Below, in pieces: positions 27,187-39,486 of a stretch of 64,000 bases of DNA; position 1 is the stretch's first letter, and the number at the start of each line of letters is the position of its first letter. The stretch spans positions 1,116,001-1,180,000 of the forward strand of contig NZ_CP012160.1 of assembly GCF_001187845.1 (NCBI RefSeq), read 5' to 3'. Both the position numbers and the translations under genes were made by a program. The stretch is from Octadecabacter temperatus (lineage in GTDB: Bacteria; Pseudomonadota; Alphaproteobacteria; Rhodobacterales; Rhodobacteraceae). Under the pieces are notes generated by a model that was given only the letters and a program-made list of their open reading frames with translations, was not told the origin of the DNA and ran no database searches.

Positions 27187-27636
27187 ATGAAACACCTTTT
27201 TCAGGTAGCCATGATCTTGCTTCTGAGCATTTGGTCAAGTTCGACTCTGGCGACCCCTTACACAGAGAACGTTCCTGCGCCGACTTCATTGCCTTTGCCG
27301 CCAGAATATCCGGCTGCTGGTGGCGTTGTTATCGTTCTGACCGGCGCAAACGGTAACATTTATTACCAGTTTAGCGATCCGGATGGCGCTTTTCGCGGAT
27401 TTAACAACAATGGTCAGCCTGTCGCGTTTCGCGGCAATCCGTTTACTGTAAACGACCCCATCTCGTTGGATTGCGGGTTTTCGTCTTGTTTCGATTATTT
27501 CGGTGGGTCCATTGCGCGAATGGATGTGCGTTTTTCGGCTTGGGATGGCGGCACCCAGCCGGATGGCTTTGGTGAGGATGACATCAAGCTGTTCATCAAC
27601 GGATACCAAGCACAGGATGGGCCACTAGGTGTATGA
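27187..27636 (+). CDS. Small secreted protein preceding the giant repeat protein
   Basis: Protein of 149 residues with a Sec signal peptide (hydrophobic residues 5-20, cleavage likely after STLA). The mature part is beta-rich, with two cysteines ([14 protein letters not shown]) and the segment [21 protein letters not shown], acidic and glycine-rich, ending in LFINGY. Similar 'RFTAFDGDTQPGGFD.DD' segments occur near the N-terminus of large repeat proteins in related bacteria (from memory), so this may be a detached N-terminal domain of the next protein. It overlaps that gene by 8 bp. It has no known function. Confidence 0.65.
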   Translation: MKHLFQVAMILLLSIWSSSTLATPYTENVPAPTSLPLPPEYPAAGGVVIVLTGANGNIYYQFSDPDGAFRGFNNNGQPVAFRGNPFTVNDPISLDCGFSSCFDYFGGSIARMDVRFSAWDGGTQPDGFGEDDIKLFINGYQAQDGPLGV

Positions 27637-30600
27637 TTTTTTTAGAAAAGGGCTCAGAAGTTTGACTTTTAGCAACGTTACAATGAGAGCAATCTTTCTT
27701 GCGGCCCCATTTTTTCTGCCAACGGCGACGCTTTCCCAGACAACCCAAACTGGTCCACTACCTTACACATTGCCGAGCTGCTCAGCAAAAGACGCCGGCG
27801 CAGTTTCCGTAGCTAATGTCCAGATTGTCGGTAGTTGCGGTTCCCCCAGTGATACGGTTGACGTTTCATTCGATTATTCATTTTTTACAAACTCGAACCG
27901 ATATGACTTCCGATTTGGGCTATCCACGCCATCTGGCGGAACTGAACAGGTGTTCTATCAGGAATGTGCCCATTCCGCATTGGGCATTACACCAGATGAT
28001 CCGGCGGACCCATCCGCAGGCTCGTCCATTTTTGACGACATCGACGGTGATGGTGACTGCGGCGATGTCTATGGAGGCACGCCTGGTACGGCTGGAACTG
28101 TTTCATTCACGATGTCTTGTGATCCCTTAGGGACGGGGGCAGTCGATCCAAACCTTATGGTCTCACCCGTTTTGGATTGGGTTCAACGAGTAGGAGACAA
28201 TAAGGATTGGGAGTTTGAGGGTCCAAAGTGTCGGATTGGCGATGCTGATGGATTGGCTCGTTTTACAATCCCGACCGCCGCAGCGATTTCTTCTATTTCA
28301 AAGATATCGAATGGCGACACCGGGACTTTCGACTACTCGGTATCAAATGCAGAAATTAACAGCGCAACTGGTGGCAACACGTCGTCGATTACAACAACAA
28401 CATCCGGCACCTCTGCAACCGACGGCTTGGAGTTTCTGATCCAAGACCTCGCCGATCCATTTGTGTTAACCGAGACCTTACCGTCGGGATGGGAGGTCAC
28501 GGATATCTCTTGTACTCGAAACGGGGTCGAGTCCATTGGGACGTTTTCCGAAGCGACAGCGTCGTTGACGATTGCGGGTGGGACCCTCGATGTTGGCGAC
28601 GATATTGCTTGCACGATTACAAATTCGCTTCCATCTGATCCCGTTCTGACGCTTCAGAAGACGGTCGTAAACGATAACGATGGAACTGCGGTTCCTTCTG
28701 AGTGGACCCTGACTGCGACAGGGCCGACAGTTTTGTCGGGCGCCACAGGCATCAGCGGAACGGTTACGGCTGGGGACTACAGCCTGAGCGAAGCCGGACC
28801 AACAGGTTATACGCAAACCGATCTTGTTTGTACTGGGGGGAGCGACACTGATTTGACGGACGGCCTGACGTTGGCGGCGGGGGAGGCAGTCACTTGTACC
28901 TTTACAAATAATGACGATGCAGTGCCTTTAAGCAGCCTGACCATAGTAAAAACGCTGGAAAGCGGAGCGAACCCGATCACCGCCGATACGGACGAGCTTG
29001 TTTATAGCTATGAATTGACGAACGACGGCAACACGCAGCTAAACACACTCGCAGTGAGTGACGACAAAGTCGACGTAGTCTGCCCAGTGGTAACGCTCGA
29101 CCCCGGTGACAGCGTGACCTGTACGTCAATCGCCGATCCTTATGACGTGTTGCAAAGCGATATCGACGACGGTGGCGTGACAAACACTGCCTCCGCCACA
29201 GCCGTGGCTGCTAATGGCGATACGATAATATCGCCCGAAGTGTCTTTGACAGTTCCTGCAACGCAAACGTCTGAGCTGAGCTTAGTAAAAGCGTCTGACC
29301 CTGATCCTGTTCTTGCCGCGGATTTCTTTGACGGTGCGACGGTCGACTATGTTTATACGGTCACCAACGACGGTAACGTGACGATCACTGATGCTGTTAC
29401 GATTACGGACGATAAATTTGGGTCGCTGATCACTTGTCCTCCAGGTGACATTGCGCCTGGGGATTCAATTGAATGCCGCGAAACCTATATGATCACAGGT
29501 GCGGATGTTGCGGCGGGCACTGTTGTAAACGTGGCTTCGGCCAGCGATGGAAACGTGACTTCGAACACTGACAGCGTTGCGATCCCGCAAGACGGTGCAC
29601 CAGGGATTACATTGGATAAGGTTGCGGACACTCCGAGCTATGACGATCTGGCCGATACTATTACCTACACCTTTACTGTTACCAACTCTGGCGAAACCCC
29701 CATCGCAAGCAGCCAGCCGATCACTATTGATGACCCGTTAATCGGCGCACCGTTCACCTGTTCGGAACAACCGTTGAACCTGTTCCCGGTTTCTAGTGGG
29801 TCAACGCCAAACAGCTTTAGCTGTACACGGACATACGGACCTGTAAGCCAAGGTGACATCGATACGGGGCAGGTGGACAACACCGCGTCGGCGTCTTTTG
29901 AAGTTGGTGGACTAACGGTTACATCCCCAAGCAGCTCTGCAACAGTACTAGCGAACATTGTCCCGCAACTATCGCTTGTGAAGGAGGGTTTGCCTGTAAG
30001 CGGAATACATCATCGTTACCAAACCTTGGGCGAAGAGATTGAGTATACCTTTGCGGTGACCAACGATGGAACGCAAACTTTGACGTCTGTTGTGGTAACG
30101 GACCCACTTATCCCGACGCTGTCCTGCACCATCACGGATCTAGCGCCGGGTGCGACGGATAGCAGTTGCACAGGCGGTTACTTTGTCACGCAGGAAGATG
30201 TGGATTTAGGTGAAATCGTCAACACAGCTAACGCGCTTGGAACAAGCCCAACGGGCCTTACCGAAACGGCGACGGATGTGCACACGATTAGAATGAGGCC
30301 TGCGTTTCGGACCTCTATTCTTGAATTAGATAAGTCTGCCAGCACCACGTCCTTCACGACTGTTGGTGAGACGATCAACTATGCGATCGAAGTGACGAAT
30401 GCGGGAACACTTACGCTTGAGAACGTTGTCATTACCGACGCAACACTTGGTCTAACTTGTAACATTGGAACGCTCGCACCGCTTGCGAGCGATGACAGCT
30501 GTGTGGGCACCTACGAAATCACACAAGCAGACATCGATGCAGGAAGCGTCTTTAACGAGGCGACGGCATCCGCAACAGACGCTGCAAGCGTTATGTCCGA

Positions 30601-33600
30601 TGTCACTGTCACCGGCCCGACCCGTACGCCTTCATTCACGATCGAAAAGACAGCCAGCGACGACACTGAGGTGGCCGAGGGGACAATTGTTACCTACAGC
30701 CACGTTGTGACCAACGATGGCACTGTGACGCTGACCGACATTACGTTGACGGATACTCATACAAGCGCTGGTGGCACTCAATCGCTGACCTTCTCGCCGT
30801 CCAACGTGATTGCGACATTGGCGCCGGGGGACAGTGTGACGCTGACCACCGTTTATGTGATTACGCAAGACGATATCGATGCGGGCGCGGATGTGACCAA
30901 CACCGTGTCGGCTACGGCGACACCGCCTTCTGGCACCACGGTTGATCCAGTCACGTCTAGTGAAGTGGTTGATCTGGAAGACATTGCGCCTTCGATCAGC
31001 GTTGTCAAAACCGAAAGCGACGGCACGGCGAGCTTTGACAATCTGGACACACCGCCGACAACAGAGACATTTACCTTTGAAGTCACCAACGACGGCAACG
31101 TAACTTTAGAGGGTTTTGTTCTTACGGACGACCTGACCGGCTTTTCCTGTACACTTCCAGACCTTGCTCCCGGAGCATCCACGACAACCTGTGACACCGG
31201 CGCCCCGGCGCTGAGTACGATTTATACCGTGCAACAAGAAGACGTCGACCGCGGATCGTTCTCGAATACCGTCACTGTGACCGACGGCACGACGACAGCG
31301 ACGGATACCGTGTCACTGTTGGGACCTGCGCAATTGCCGCTGCTGGACATGACCAAGACGGCGACCTCAGGGGCGAACTTCAGCGATGTGGGGGATGTAA
31401 TTGAGTACGATTACGTTGTCACGAACACCGGAAATATGACCCTAACAGCGGCGATAACGGTGGCGGACGATAAGACTACGGTGACATGTCCTGTGTTACC
31501 GGCAGCTGGGTTGCCACCACTTCAAAGCATTACCTGTACTTCGACCTATGCGGTAAATCAGGATGATCTGGATGCCGGTGTCGTTACCAACGATGCAACA
31601 GCGACAATTCGTCAAACAGTTGTGCCGTCTTTGACCCATCCGACAGGCACAGCTGAAGTGTCCTCGGCTGAAGTCACAGAAATGGTAACCGCGTTTCAGG
31701 ATCCTGGGCTTGAGATTGCAAAATCTATCGCGCCTGGCACGCCTTCTACCTACTCCGCAACAGATGATATCGTGACGTTCCAGTTTGTTGTTACCAACTC
31801 AGGCAACGTGACCCTGACGGATACAGTGACAGTCACAGATCTAAACCTCGACCCCACGACGCTGACTTGTCCAGCGGTTGGCCCAGTCGACATCGCGCCT
31901 GGTGACACTGTGACTTGTACGGCCACTTGGTCACCCGAACAGGGAAACATAAACGACGGTAGTTTTACCAACTCAGCTACAGCAGCCACGACCTTTGGAA
32001 CCGACCCCGTGGTAACTCCGGTCCCTGCGACCGCAATCGCGACCGCGATTCAGACCCCTGAAATGGAAATGGTGAAAGTACTGACCGGTCTACAAGAACC
32101 GGCACCGGGCAGCGCACCCACAACCACCTTCGCCTCTGGTAACGTGGCCCTTTATAGCTACACGATCACCAACACTGGTAACACGACACTGACCAGCCCG
32201 ATCACGATCGAAGACAACCTTATTGGTACCATTAACTGTCCTTTGGTTGACCTTGCTCCGACAGACGCTCCGATGGTTTGTACAGCGAGTTACACGATCA
32301 CCACTGACGACGTTGAACTTGGCTCCGTGACCAATATTGCGACGGCCACAGATGGTGGCGGCACCGAAAGCCCGCCTGCGGATGAAACCGTACCGGGAGA
32401 TTCAAACCCGTCAATGTCGATGCTTAAAGAGGCCGACGTAGCGACGTTCAGCGCTGTAGATGATCCGATTGTCTATACTTATACGGTGACCAACACCTCA
32501 ATCGGTGTAGAAACAAGCCCGGGTGTGTTCTTGCGTCCTGCGTTTGAAAACCCGATCACAATCACAGATGATAAGTTCCCCGGTGTCGACATCGCCTGTC
32601 TTCCGACCGCTGACAACCGTTTGTCGCCAGACGAAGAAACAACCTGTACAGCGACCTACTTTGTTACGCAGGATGATCTGGATGCCGTTCAAGGTGACGG
32701 GGCAGGGGGGCTGACGTCGGCCTTTGTCACCAACAACGCTATCGCCGAAACTGAATTTACTGCTACCACTACCGTTGTCTCGCCAGCACAAACTGTGACT
32801 GTTGATGGATCTGCAGAGCCTGAACTAACCACGGCCAAAGATATGACAGACGGCCCTGCGGAAGCGGCGGTTGGCGATGTGCTTGGATACACGATCACCA
32901 CGACGAACACGGGCAACCAGCGCGTCAGTGGCATCACGGTGAACGATCCGCTGATCCCGACGTTGACCTGTACCATTGACGGCACATCGGTGACGTCACC
33001 ATTCACGCTTGAGGCCGGTCTGAACGGAGCAGGGGAGGAGCTGGTCTGTGTGGGCACCTATGAGGTGACGCAAGATGACATCGATGCACAGGTTGCGTTG
33101 GAGAATACGGCCACGGCTGAGGGCTCGTCGCCTGACGGCACGCTGGTTCAACCGGATCCGGCCGTACACGAACAGGACCTAATTACTGACACAGGTGCTG
33201 TGAGCGTAGAGAAAAATCTGACGCCAGGCTCTGCGGCGACCTATACGGACGCGGGTCAGCCGGTGTCGTTTACGATCACGGTGACCAACAGTGGCGACGT
33301 CACGCTTCGCGACATTGTGGTGACGGACGATTTTCCCGATGGCAGCACGGCGAGCTGCACGATCGCCGGTCCGTTGGCACCTGATGAAAGTGACAGCAGC
33401 TGTATCTTCGTTTACCAAATCCAACAGGAAGATATAGATGCAGGCGAGCTGACCAACGTGGCCAGCGCCGTCGGCACACCTGTCACACCCGGTGCAGAAG
33501 ACGTCACTGGAGAAGACGACATTGAGGTCGACGGGCCAGATTTTGAGCCAGAACTCACCGTGAACAAAACAACCGAAGCGACTGAGTTCAGCTTTGAAGG

Positions 33601-36600
33601 CGAACAGATCGATTATACTTACGTAATTGCCAACACCGGTAACGTAACGATCTTTGATCAACCGACTTTGAGTGATGACAAAATACCGACTGGTTTGATT
33701 TGTGACGACATTCCCGCGGACGGGTTTGAGCCCTCTGACTTCATCACCTGTACCGGCAGCTATACGGTGACGCAGGAAGACGTGGATGACGCGGATGAAA
33801 ATGGATTGACCAACATCGCCACTGTCACTGCGCCAAACGACTATGGCACCTCGCCGATCGAAGCCACTGATAGCGTGACGCTTCCTGCTGTGCGCGATCC
33901 TGAGATGACAGTAACCAAAGTTGCGTCTGACACGACGGACGTAGAGGCGGGTGACACGATTACCTACACTTACACAGTGACCAACACTGGTAATGTGACG
34001 CTGGAACCGGTGACGTTGGTAGACAACCACACGTCCGCTGCTGGCGCGGACCTTCCGCTCGCTATTGAAGACGGCGGAATTATCGCCACGATGGCACCAG
34101 ATGATGTTGTGGTTCTTGAGGCGACCTATATCGTCACTCAAGCAGACATCGATGCGGGTGCGGATCTGACCAATACTGTCACCGCGACACCGACACCGCC
34201 TTCTGGCACCACGCTAGACCCAGTCACCGCTGACGAAACGGTCACGGTTGAAGCGGCCGACCCGTCGCTTGTTGCGCTTAAAACTCTGTCGGTGGAACCC
34301 GATCCGGTTGCGCCAACAACTACAGTCACGTTTGAGATCACGGTTCAGAACGACGGTAATGTCAGCCTCACGGCTCCGGTCCTGACCGATACGCTGACCC
34401 GTTTGGACACGACGGTAGTCATGCCGGCCCCTATTCCTGCTTATGCATCAGGCGATTCGGCGACGACTGGCACTGCTGGTACATTGGATGTGGGTGAGAT
34501 TTGGACCTACACAGTCAGCCATGTGATTACACAAGACGACATCGACGCGGGTGGTCTGTCTAACTCCGTTCTAGCTGAGGCGACCGATCCATTTGGTACC
34601 GATGTTGAAGATACGTCAGACGACGGAACGGGCGCAGGCAGCAAGCCGACTCCGTTCCCGATCGACTATGAACCAGCAGTCGAAGGTCTGAAAACTATTC
34701 TGTCTGGAACAACTGCCGTGGATGAAACAGTAATCTTTGAGATCACGATTGAGAACACCGGCAACGTCACGCTGAACAGCGTTGCAGTGGCCAGTGATAC
34801 ATTGACCCGCGCAGATGGCACGCCGTTGACACTGACCACACCACCAGCATTCGTTTCGGCTGATCAAAACTCGGTCGAAGGCACTTTGCTGGTGGGCGAG
34901 ATTGCAACGTATCAGGCGACGTATGTACTGACTCAAGAAGACATTGACGCGGGCGGTATCGTCAATACGGCTACCGTAACCGGTAATGATCCGTCCGGCG
35001 GCTCGGCGAGTGACGTGACAGACAACGGTACAGGCGGCGGCGATGATCCGACCGAACTTGATATCGCTGCAGAGCCTGAAATTTCCATGATCAAGACGCT
35101 GCTTTCAGGCGGACCTACATATAACGCCGTTGACCAAGAGCTGGTCTTTAACTTCGCTGTTACAAACGAAGGAAACATAACGCTAACCGATCCAATCACG
35201 ATCAATGATGCAATGATTACAGGCGCAGTTCCTGCCCAAGCAATAACCTGTGATCCAACACCACTTGCACCTGGTGATACCCTCAACTGCACAGGGTCGT
35301 ATTTCGTTACCCAAGAAGACATCGATGACGGATCGATCACAAACTCCGCGACAGCGCTGAGCGATGAATCTGACGAAACAACGCCAGCAGAAGTTACAGT
35401 TCCAGCGTTGCAGGAACCGGAACTTGAATTGCTGAAGGTCGCGGATGACATGCCGGCAGACGAATTTTTCGTTGGGGCAATTGCAAGCTATACCTACACT
35501 GTAACCAATACCGGTAACGTGACGATTACGGATCCGATTACGATTTCTGACAACAAGATCGACAGCGCCGACATCAGTTGCCCAACGTTCCCGTCAACAG
35601 GCATTGCACCTGACGGCACCTACGTTTGTACTGCTACCTACGAAGTCACAGTCGATGACAACACCCTGAGTGTGGTTACTAACAACGCGACGGCGACGGA
35701 CGGCACCACGACCTCGCCTACTGCAAGTGAGACGATCCCGAATGACGGCACACCAGCACTGAACACCGTCAAAACGCTGTTCGCAGTAAATGGCGATGAA
35801 GCGGCGACAATGTTTGATACTGTCGGTGATATTCTAACGTATGAGTTTACCGTGACCAACACGGGTGAGGTGTCCTTCTCCAATGATGTTTTGGTGGTCG
35901 ACCCGATGATCGTCGAGAGCCCGATTACTTGCTTCACATCAACCACGGTCGGCCCTGATGCAGACCCTGATTTCCGATCGGATGAGGTGGTTACCTGCCA
36001 AGGTACATATGAAGTCACGCAGGACGATTTGGATGCGGGCGAAGTGTTCAATGAAGCAACGGCGCAGACATCATTTGGCGATTTGCCGACCACCGTAGAG
36101 TCTCCAGCAGGTTCGGAAACAACGCCTGCCGACCCAGCCCCACTGATCGAGCTTGTGAAGTCCGTTGAGACTTTGCCTGTTACGGCAGTTGATCAAGTTC
36201 TGACGTATACACTGACGATCACGAACACAGGCAACCAGACTCTGACCAACATCAGTGCCACTGATATTTTGCTGCCCGATCTCACCTGTGAAGTCGACGA
36301 ATTGGCTGTTGATGCCGAGCTTATTTGTTCTGACACTTACATCGTCACGCAAGACGATATTGATAGTGAAACACTGGTAAACACGGCGAGCGTTTCTGCG
36401 GTTGATCCGCAGGGCGAAGAGGTTCTCGGTGGTGACGAAATCATCACCAGAATGCCCGACGCCGAACCTTCGTTTGTACTCAGCAAAACTGCGAACCCTG
36501 ATCCGTTTGGCGCCGTTGGGACCAGCGTCCTTTACACATTCACGGCAACAAACGACGGTACCGTCACCCTCTTTGACGTCACGATTACGGATGACATCGT

Positions 36601-39469
36601 TGATCCGGCTTATAGCTGTACGATCGCGCGCCTGAATGTCGGCGCAAACGACAACAGCTGCACCTTGTCTTATGAAGTCACTCAAGAAGACGTTGATGCA
36701 GGCGAGATCATCAACGTGGCGAACGCGACAGCCACTGATCCATTTGAAACAGAAGTTCCAGCTACCGCGACAAATACAGCCGAAGGTCCAGATGCGGAGC
36801 CAGCGCTTGTAGCCGTCAAAACAGCCAGTGTTGGGGGTACGACCGTTGGGTCCGAGATCACCTATACGCTGACTGTCGAAAACACTGGCAACGTGTCGCT
36901 AAACACGCCAACGATCGTTGACACCATGACGAGAAACAATGGTCAGGTTGTTAGTCTTGATGCGCCGTTTGAGTACCAGTCTGGCGACACAGACGACGAC
37001 GACGAAGTCGATGTTACCGAAACTTGGGTCTACACCGCGACCTATACATTGGGCCAAGCCGACTTGAATGCTGGTGGATTGTCCAACTCGGTCGACGTAA
37101 CCGCGACAGCGCGGGATGACACAGAAGCGTTTGACACGTCTGATGACGGCGACAACAGTGATGGCAACACCACTGATGATCCAACCGAAGTTCCGATCGT
37201 CCAAGGTCCGGCGATCAATACGGTTAAGACAATTGTTCCACGCGATCCGACATTGGGCAATCCGGCGCCGGGCGAGTTGATCACATATGTGATTACCGCA
37301 ACAAACATTGGCAACGTCACGCTGACTGATCACACGATCACAGACAGCATCACGCGCGCTGACGGGGGGGTGGCGACTGGCGTAACAACTGGGCCTACCC
37401 TGACTTCTGGCAATGCCGACGGGATTGATCCGGGCGAGGCATGGGTTTGGTCCTTTACTTACGAGATCACGCAAGACGACGTTGATGCAGGCGGTTTGGT
37501 AAACACAGCCACAGCCGGCGGCAGTGACCCAAGCGGTGATCCAGTGACCGACCAATCTGACAATGGCGATGATACTGATGGTAATTCCGAAGATGATGAC
37601 ACTCTTTTTGCCATTATTCCGGTTCCAGCGCTTACCGTTGTGAAAGAATTTGTCAGCGTCGGTGACGCAGCACTTGAACAGGTCGAATTCCTGATCACGG
37701 TCACCAACACTGGCGAAGCGACATTGCGCGATGTGGTTATCGTCGACACCATGACCAATAATGACGGCACGGTTCTGGACCCTGTAACGGTGGCCGTAGT
37801 GTCGCCTGGCGATCCGGCTTTGTTGGCAGTGGATGGCATCCTGACTTACCGTGTTACCTACACATTGACGCAGGCTGATGTGGACAGCGGCGGTGTCAGC
37901 AACACCGCAACGGCAACAGGTGTCGCACCAAACGGGACGTCCGTATCAGACGTGTCAGACATTCCAAATGGTGGCGACGGTAGTACTCCAACTCCAGCGC
38001 CGATCACTCAGATCGACACGATGGAAGCCACGAAAGTTGCCAGCACACCGACGCGCATCGCCCCGAATATCTTTGAAGTGACCTTCACGATGACGCTGAC
38101 CAACCTCGGCAATGTGACGCAAACCAACTTGGTCCTCGAAGATGATCTGACGGCATTTGTTTCGCCAGCAACGCTCAGCTCAGTTGCGACGCCAGTTTTG
38201 AAAGATTTCACCACCGGAACGGCAAATCTGGGTTACAACGGTACAAGTGATATTGTTATGGCTTCGGCCGGAACGTCTCTCGCTCCGGGGGCGACAGGCA
38301 CGATCGAGCTGACGGTTACCTATGACGTAACCAATGGGCAGCCAGAAGGCTCAAACGTGTTTAGCGCGACGTCCGATCGTATCACATCGGCAGTCAGCGC
38401 AACTGCGACCGTAATCGCAGGTGCCGACCCCGATATCCTCGCTGTGAAAACGGTCACTCCAGACCGCGCAACTGTTGGTCAGACTGTTACTTATACGATG
38501 CTGTTCACCAACAACCTTGCCACCGATGAGGCCAATTTGACCTTGGTTGATGCGATGCCAGCGGGCCTGACCTACACGCCTGACAGCGCGACCTATAACG
38601 GTGCCGCCAGCCCTCAACCTGACGTCGCAGGCCGCACTCTGACATGGCCTGACGTCACGATTGCCGCTGGTGAGACCGTCACGATCACGGTGCAAGCGCG
38701 TGTGAGCGATGGTGGTTTGGGCGATATCGTGAACGAAGCCTATGTGCTCGACCCGTCGGGCGCACGCGTGTCTAACGTTGCCAGCGCAACTCTGCGTCTA
38801 CCCGTTGAGGCCGTGTTCGATTGTACAGACATCATTGGCAAAGTGTTCGATGATCGGAACATGAATGGCTATCAGGACGGCGTGATTGAAGATCGCGGTA
38901 TTACTGATCAGACTTACGATGGCGGTAAATTCACTGTAGCTCCGATTATTGAGCCAGACGGCGAGCCGGGCTTGCCAAATGTACGATTGTCGACAGTGGA
39001 CGGTACGATCATCACGACAGATGAATACGGGCGCTACAGCGTACCTTGTGCGGCATTGCCTGGTGATACCGGTGAAAACTTCACTCTCAAGCTAGATACA
39101 CGCTCGCTACCAAGCGGGTATCAGGTCACAACGGAAAACCCGCGCGTTATCCGCGTGACCGCAGGCACCATGGCGCGTCTGAACTTCGGCGCAACGATCG
39201 CGACTGTCGTTGACATCGATCTAATGGACAGCGCTTTTGCGCCGGGTTCGGAAGAAATAACGCCTGCGCTGCGACAGGGTGTCGATCAATTGGTTGCGGC
39301 ACTGCAAGAAGATCCTTCCGTGCTGCGTTTGACCTATTACCGCGCCGACGAAAGTCAGCAACTGGCGCGTGACCGTATGGATAGGCTAGAAGCCTTGATC
39401 CGTGACCGCTGGCGCGACACTGGTGCAGGACGACTGCCCATTGAACGCACGATCAACCGGTTGCAGTAG
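27629..39469 (+). CDS. Giant DUF7507/DUF11-type repeat protein with OmpA-like C-terminus
   Basis: About 3,930-3,946 residues. A signal peptide ([18 protein letters not shown]) starts at the ATG 27683; an in-frame GTG at 27629 would extend it by 18 residues. Residues about 20-220 are a unique domain with paired cysteines; about 270-425 hold two SpaA/prealbumin-like domains ending CTITNS and CTFTNN. From about 435 to 3600 run about 25 Ig-like repeats of about 120 residues ([15 protein letters not shown] ... VTQEDIDAG ... NTATA) plus one divergent unit. Then come a classical DUF11 domain (near 3600), an SdrD-B-like domain with the Ca-site-like [11 protein letters not shown], and a degenerate OmpA-like domain (last 85 residues). 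It is very acidic and Thr-rich. Likely a periplasm-spanning or surface protein working with the barrel protein downstream. Confidence 0.9.
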   Translation: MYDFFRKGLRSLTFSNVTMRAIFLAAPFFLPTATLSQTTQTGPLPYTLPSCSAKDAGAVSVANVQIVGSCGSPSDTVDVSFDYSFFTNSNRYDFRFGLSTPSGGTEQVFYQECAHSALGITPDDPADPSAGSSIFDDIDGDGDCGDVYGGTPGTAGTVSFTMSCDPLGTGAVDPNLMVSPVLDWVQRVGDNKDWEFEGPKCRIGDADGLARFTIPTAAAISSISKISNGDTGTFDYSVSNAEINSATGGNTSSITTTTSGTSATDGLEFLIQDLADPFVLTETLPSGWEVTDISCTRNGVESIGTFSEATASLTIAGGTLDVGDDIACTITNSLPSDPVLTLQKTVVNDNDGTAVPSEWTLTATGPTVLSGATGISGTVTAGDYSLSEAGPTGYTQTDLVCTGGSDTDLTDGLTLAAGEAVTCTFTNNDDAVPLSSLTIVKTLESGANPITADTDELVYSYELTNDGNTQLNTLAVSDDKVDVVCPVVTLDPGDSVTCTSIADPYDVLQSDIDDGGVTNTASATAVAANGDTIISPEVSLTVPATQTSELSLVKASDPDPVLAADFFDGATVDYVYTVTNDGNVTITDAVTITDDKFGSLITCPPGDIAPGDSIECRETYMITGADVAAGTVVNVASASDGNVTSNTDSVAIPQDGAPGITLDKVADTPSYDDLADTITYTFTVTNSGETPIASSQPITIDDPLIGAPFTCSEQPLNLFPVSSGSTPNSFSCTRTYGPVSQGDIDTGQVDNTASASFEVGGLTVTSPSSSATVLANIVPQLSLVKEGLPVSGIHHRYQTLGEEIEYTFAVTNDGTQTLTSVVVTDPLIPTLSCTITDLAPGATDSSCTGGYFVTQEDVDLGEIVNTANALGTSPTGLTETATDVHTIRMRPAFRTSILELDKSASTTSFTTVGETINYAIEVTNAGTLTLENVVITDATLGLTCNIGTLAPLASDDSCVGTYEITQADIDAGSVFNEATASATDAASVMSDVTVTGPTRTPSFTIEKTASDDTEVAEGTIVTYSHVVTNDGTVTLTDITLTDTHTSAGGTQSLTFSPSNVIATLAPGDSVTLTTVYVITQDDIDAGADVTNTVSATATPPSGTTVDPVTSSEVVDLEDIAPSISVVKTESDGTASFDNLDTPPTTETFTFEVTNDGNVTLEGFVLTDDLTGFSCTLPDLAPGASTTTCDTGAPALSTIYTVQQEDVDRGSFSNTVTVTDGTTTATDTVSLLGPAQLPLLDMTKTATSGANFSDVGDVIEYDYVVTNTGNMTLTAAITVADDKTTVTCPVLPAAGLPPLQSITCTSTYAVNQDDLDAGVVTNDATATIRQTVVPSLTHPTGTAEVSSAEVTEMVTAFQDPGLEIAKSIAPGTPSTYSATDDIVTFQFVVTNSGNVTLTDTVTVTDLNLDPTTLTCPAVGPVDIAPGDTVTCTATWSPEQGNINDGSFTNSATAATTFGTDPVVTPVPATAIATAIQTPEMEMVKVLTGLQEPAPGSAPTTTFASGNVALYSYTITNTGNTTLTSPITIEDNLIGTINCPLVDLAPTDAPMVCTASYTITTDDVELGSVTNIATATDGGGTESPPADETVPGDSNPSMSMLKEADVATFSAVDDPIVYTYTVTNTSIGVETSPGVFLRPAFENPITITDDKFPGVDIACLPTADNRLSPDEETTCTATYFVTQDDLDAVQGDGAGGLTSAFVTNNAIAETEFTATTTVVSPAQTVTVDGSAEPELTTAKDMTDGPAEAAVGDVLGYTITTTNTGNQRVSGITVNDPLIPTLTCTIDGTSVTSPFTLEAGLNGAGEELVCVGTYEVTQDDIDAQVALENTATAEGSSPDGTLVQPDPAVHEQDLITDTGAVSVEKNLTPGSAATYTDAGQPVSFTITVTNSGDVTLRDIVVTDDFPDGSTASCTIAGPLAPDESDSSCIFVYQIQQEDIDAGELTNVASAVGTPVTPGAEDVTGEDDIEVDGPDFEPELTVNKTTEATEFSFEGEQIDYTYVIANTGNVTIFDQPTLSDDKIPTGLICDDIPADGFEPSDFITCTGSYTVTQEDVDDADENGLTNIATVTAPNDYGTSPIEATDSVTLPAVRDPEMTVTKVASDTTDVEAGDTITYTYTVTNTGNVTLEPVTLVDNHTSAAGADLPLAIEDGGIIATMAPDDVVVLEATYIVTQADIDAGADLTNTVTATPTPPSGTTLDPVTADETVTVEAADPSLVALKTLSVEPDPVAPTTTVTFEITVQNDGNVSLTAPVLTDTLTRLDTTVVMPAPIPAYASGDSATTGTAGTLDVGEIWTYTVSHVITQDDIDAGGLSNSVLAEATDPFGTDVEDTSDDGTGAGSKPTPFPIDYEPAVEGLKTILSGTTAVDETVIFEITIENTGNVTLNSVAVASDTLTRADGTPLTLTTPPAFVSADQNSVEGTLLVGEIATYQATYVLTQEDIDAGGIVNTATVTGNDPSGGSASDVTDNGTGGGDDPTELDIAAEPEISMIKTLLSGGPTYNAVDQELVFNFAVTNEGNITLTDPITINDAMITGAVPAQAITCDPTPLAPGDTLNCTGSYFVTQEDIDDGSITNSATALSDESDETTPAEVTVPALQEPELELLKVADDMPADEFFVGAIASYTYTVTNTGNVTITDPITISDNKIDSADISCPTFPSTGIAPDGTYVCTATYEVTVDDNTLSVVTNNATATDGTTTSPTASETIPNDGTPALNTVKTLFAVNGDEAATMFDTVGDILTYEFTVTNTGEVSFSNDVLVVDPMIVESPITCFTSTTVGPDADPDFRSDEVVTCQGTYEVTQDDLDAGEVFNEATAQTSFGDLPTTVESPAGSETTPADPAPLIELVKSVETLPVTAVDQVLTYTLTITNTGNQTLTNISATDILLPDLTCEVDELAVDAELICSDTYIVTQDDIDSETLVNTASVSAVDPQGEEVLGGDEIITRMPDAEPSFVLSKTANPDPFGAVGTSVLYTFTATNDGTVTLFDVTITDDIVDPAYSCTIARLNVGANDNSCTLSYEVTQEDVDAGEIINVANATATDPFETEVPATATNTAEGPDAEPALVAVKTASVGGTTVGSEITYTLTVENTGNVSLNTPTIVDTMTRNNGQVVSLDAPFEYQSGDTDDDDEVDVTETWVYTATYTLGQADLNAGGLSNSVDVTATARDDTEAFDTSDDGDNSDGNTTDDPTEVPIVQGPAINTVKTIVPRDPTLGNPAPGELITYVITATNIGNVTLTDHTITDSITRADGGVATGVTTGPTLTSGNADGIDPGEAWVWSFTYEITQDDVDAGGLVNTATAGGSDPSGDPVTDQSDNGDDTDGNSEDDDTLFAIIPVPALTVVKEFVSVGDAALEQVEFLITVTNTGEATLRDVVIVDTMTNNDGTVLDPVTVAVVSPGDPALLAVDGILTYRVTYTLTQADVDSGGVSNTATATGVAPNGTSVSDVSDIPNGGDGSTPTPAPITQIDTMEATKVASTPTRIAPNIFEVTFTMTLTNLGNVTQTNLVLEDDLTAFVSPATLSSVATPVLKDFTTGTANLGYNGTSDIVMASAGTSLAPGATGTIELTVTYDVTNGQPEGSNVFSATSDRITSAVSATATVIAGADPDILAVKTVTPDRATVGQTVTYTMLFTNNLATDEANLTLVDAMPAGLTYTPDSATYNGAASPQPDVAGRTLTWPDVTIAAGETVTITVQARVSDGGLGDIVNEAYVLDPSGARVSNVASATLRLPVEAVFDCTDIIGKVFDDRNMNGYQDGVIEDRGITDQTYDGGKFTVAPIIEPDGEPGLPNVRLSTVDGTIITTDEYGRYSVPCAALPGDTGENFTLKLDTRSLPSGYQVTTENPRVIRVTAGTMARLNFGATIATVVDIDLMDSAFAPGSEEITPALRQGVDQLVAALQEDPSVLRLTYYRADESQQLARDRMDRLEALIRDRWRDTGAGRLPIERTINRLQ
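28939..38428 (+). repeat. Array of about 26 diverged protein repeats inside the giant gene
   Basis: Each unit is about 365 bp. Units are diverged at DNA level but keep the protein signature: start '(L/M/V)xKT', middle '(Y/F)xxxVTNxGxVTLT', end 'YxVTQxDIDxGxxxNxAxA'. Three subtypes are visible: units with a cysteine pair flanking LAPG; two units with HTSA and no cysteine (near 30640-30980 and 33895-34255); and units with DTLTRxDG and an acidic DVSDNGTGG-like linker (34258-35070 and 36800-38010). A stretch of 23 identical bases is shared between 30918-30940 and 34191-34213. Confidence 0.85.
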
Positions 39470-39486
39470 AAAGACGAGTGAGAGTG

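Noticed and set aside
33179..34141. Long minus-strand open frames inside the giant gene
   Set aside because: They arise from the biased Thr/Asp/Val codon use of the repeats and show no domain or ribosome site.
28939..38428. CRISPR-like or DNA-level tandem repeats in the giant gene
   Set aside because: The periodic pattern is at the protein level; DNA units are diverged and lie in one continuous reading frame.
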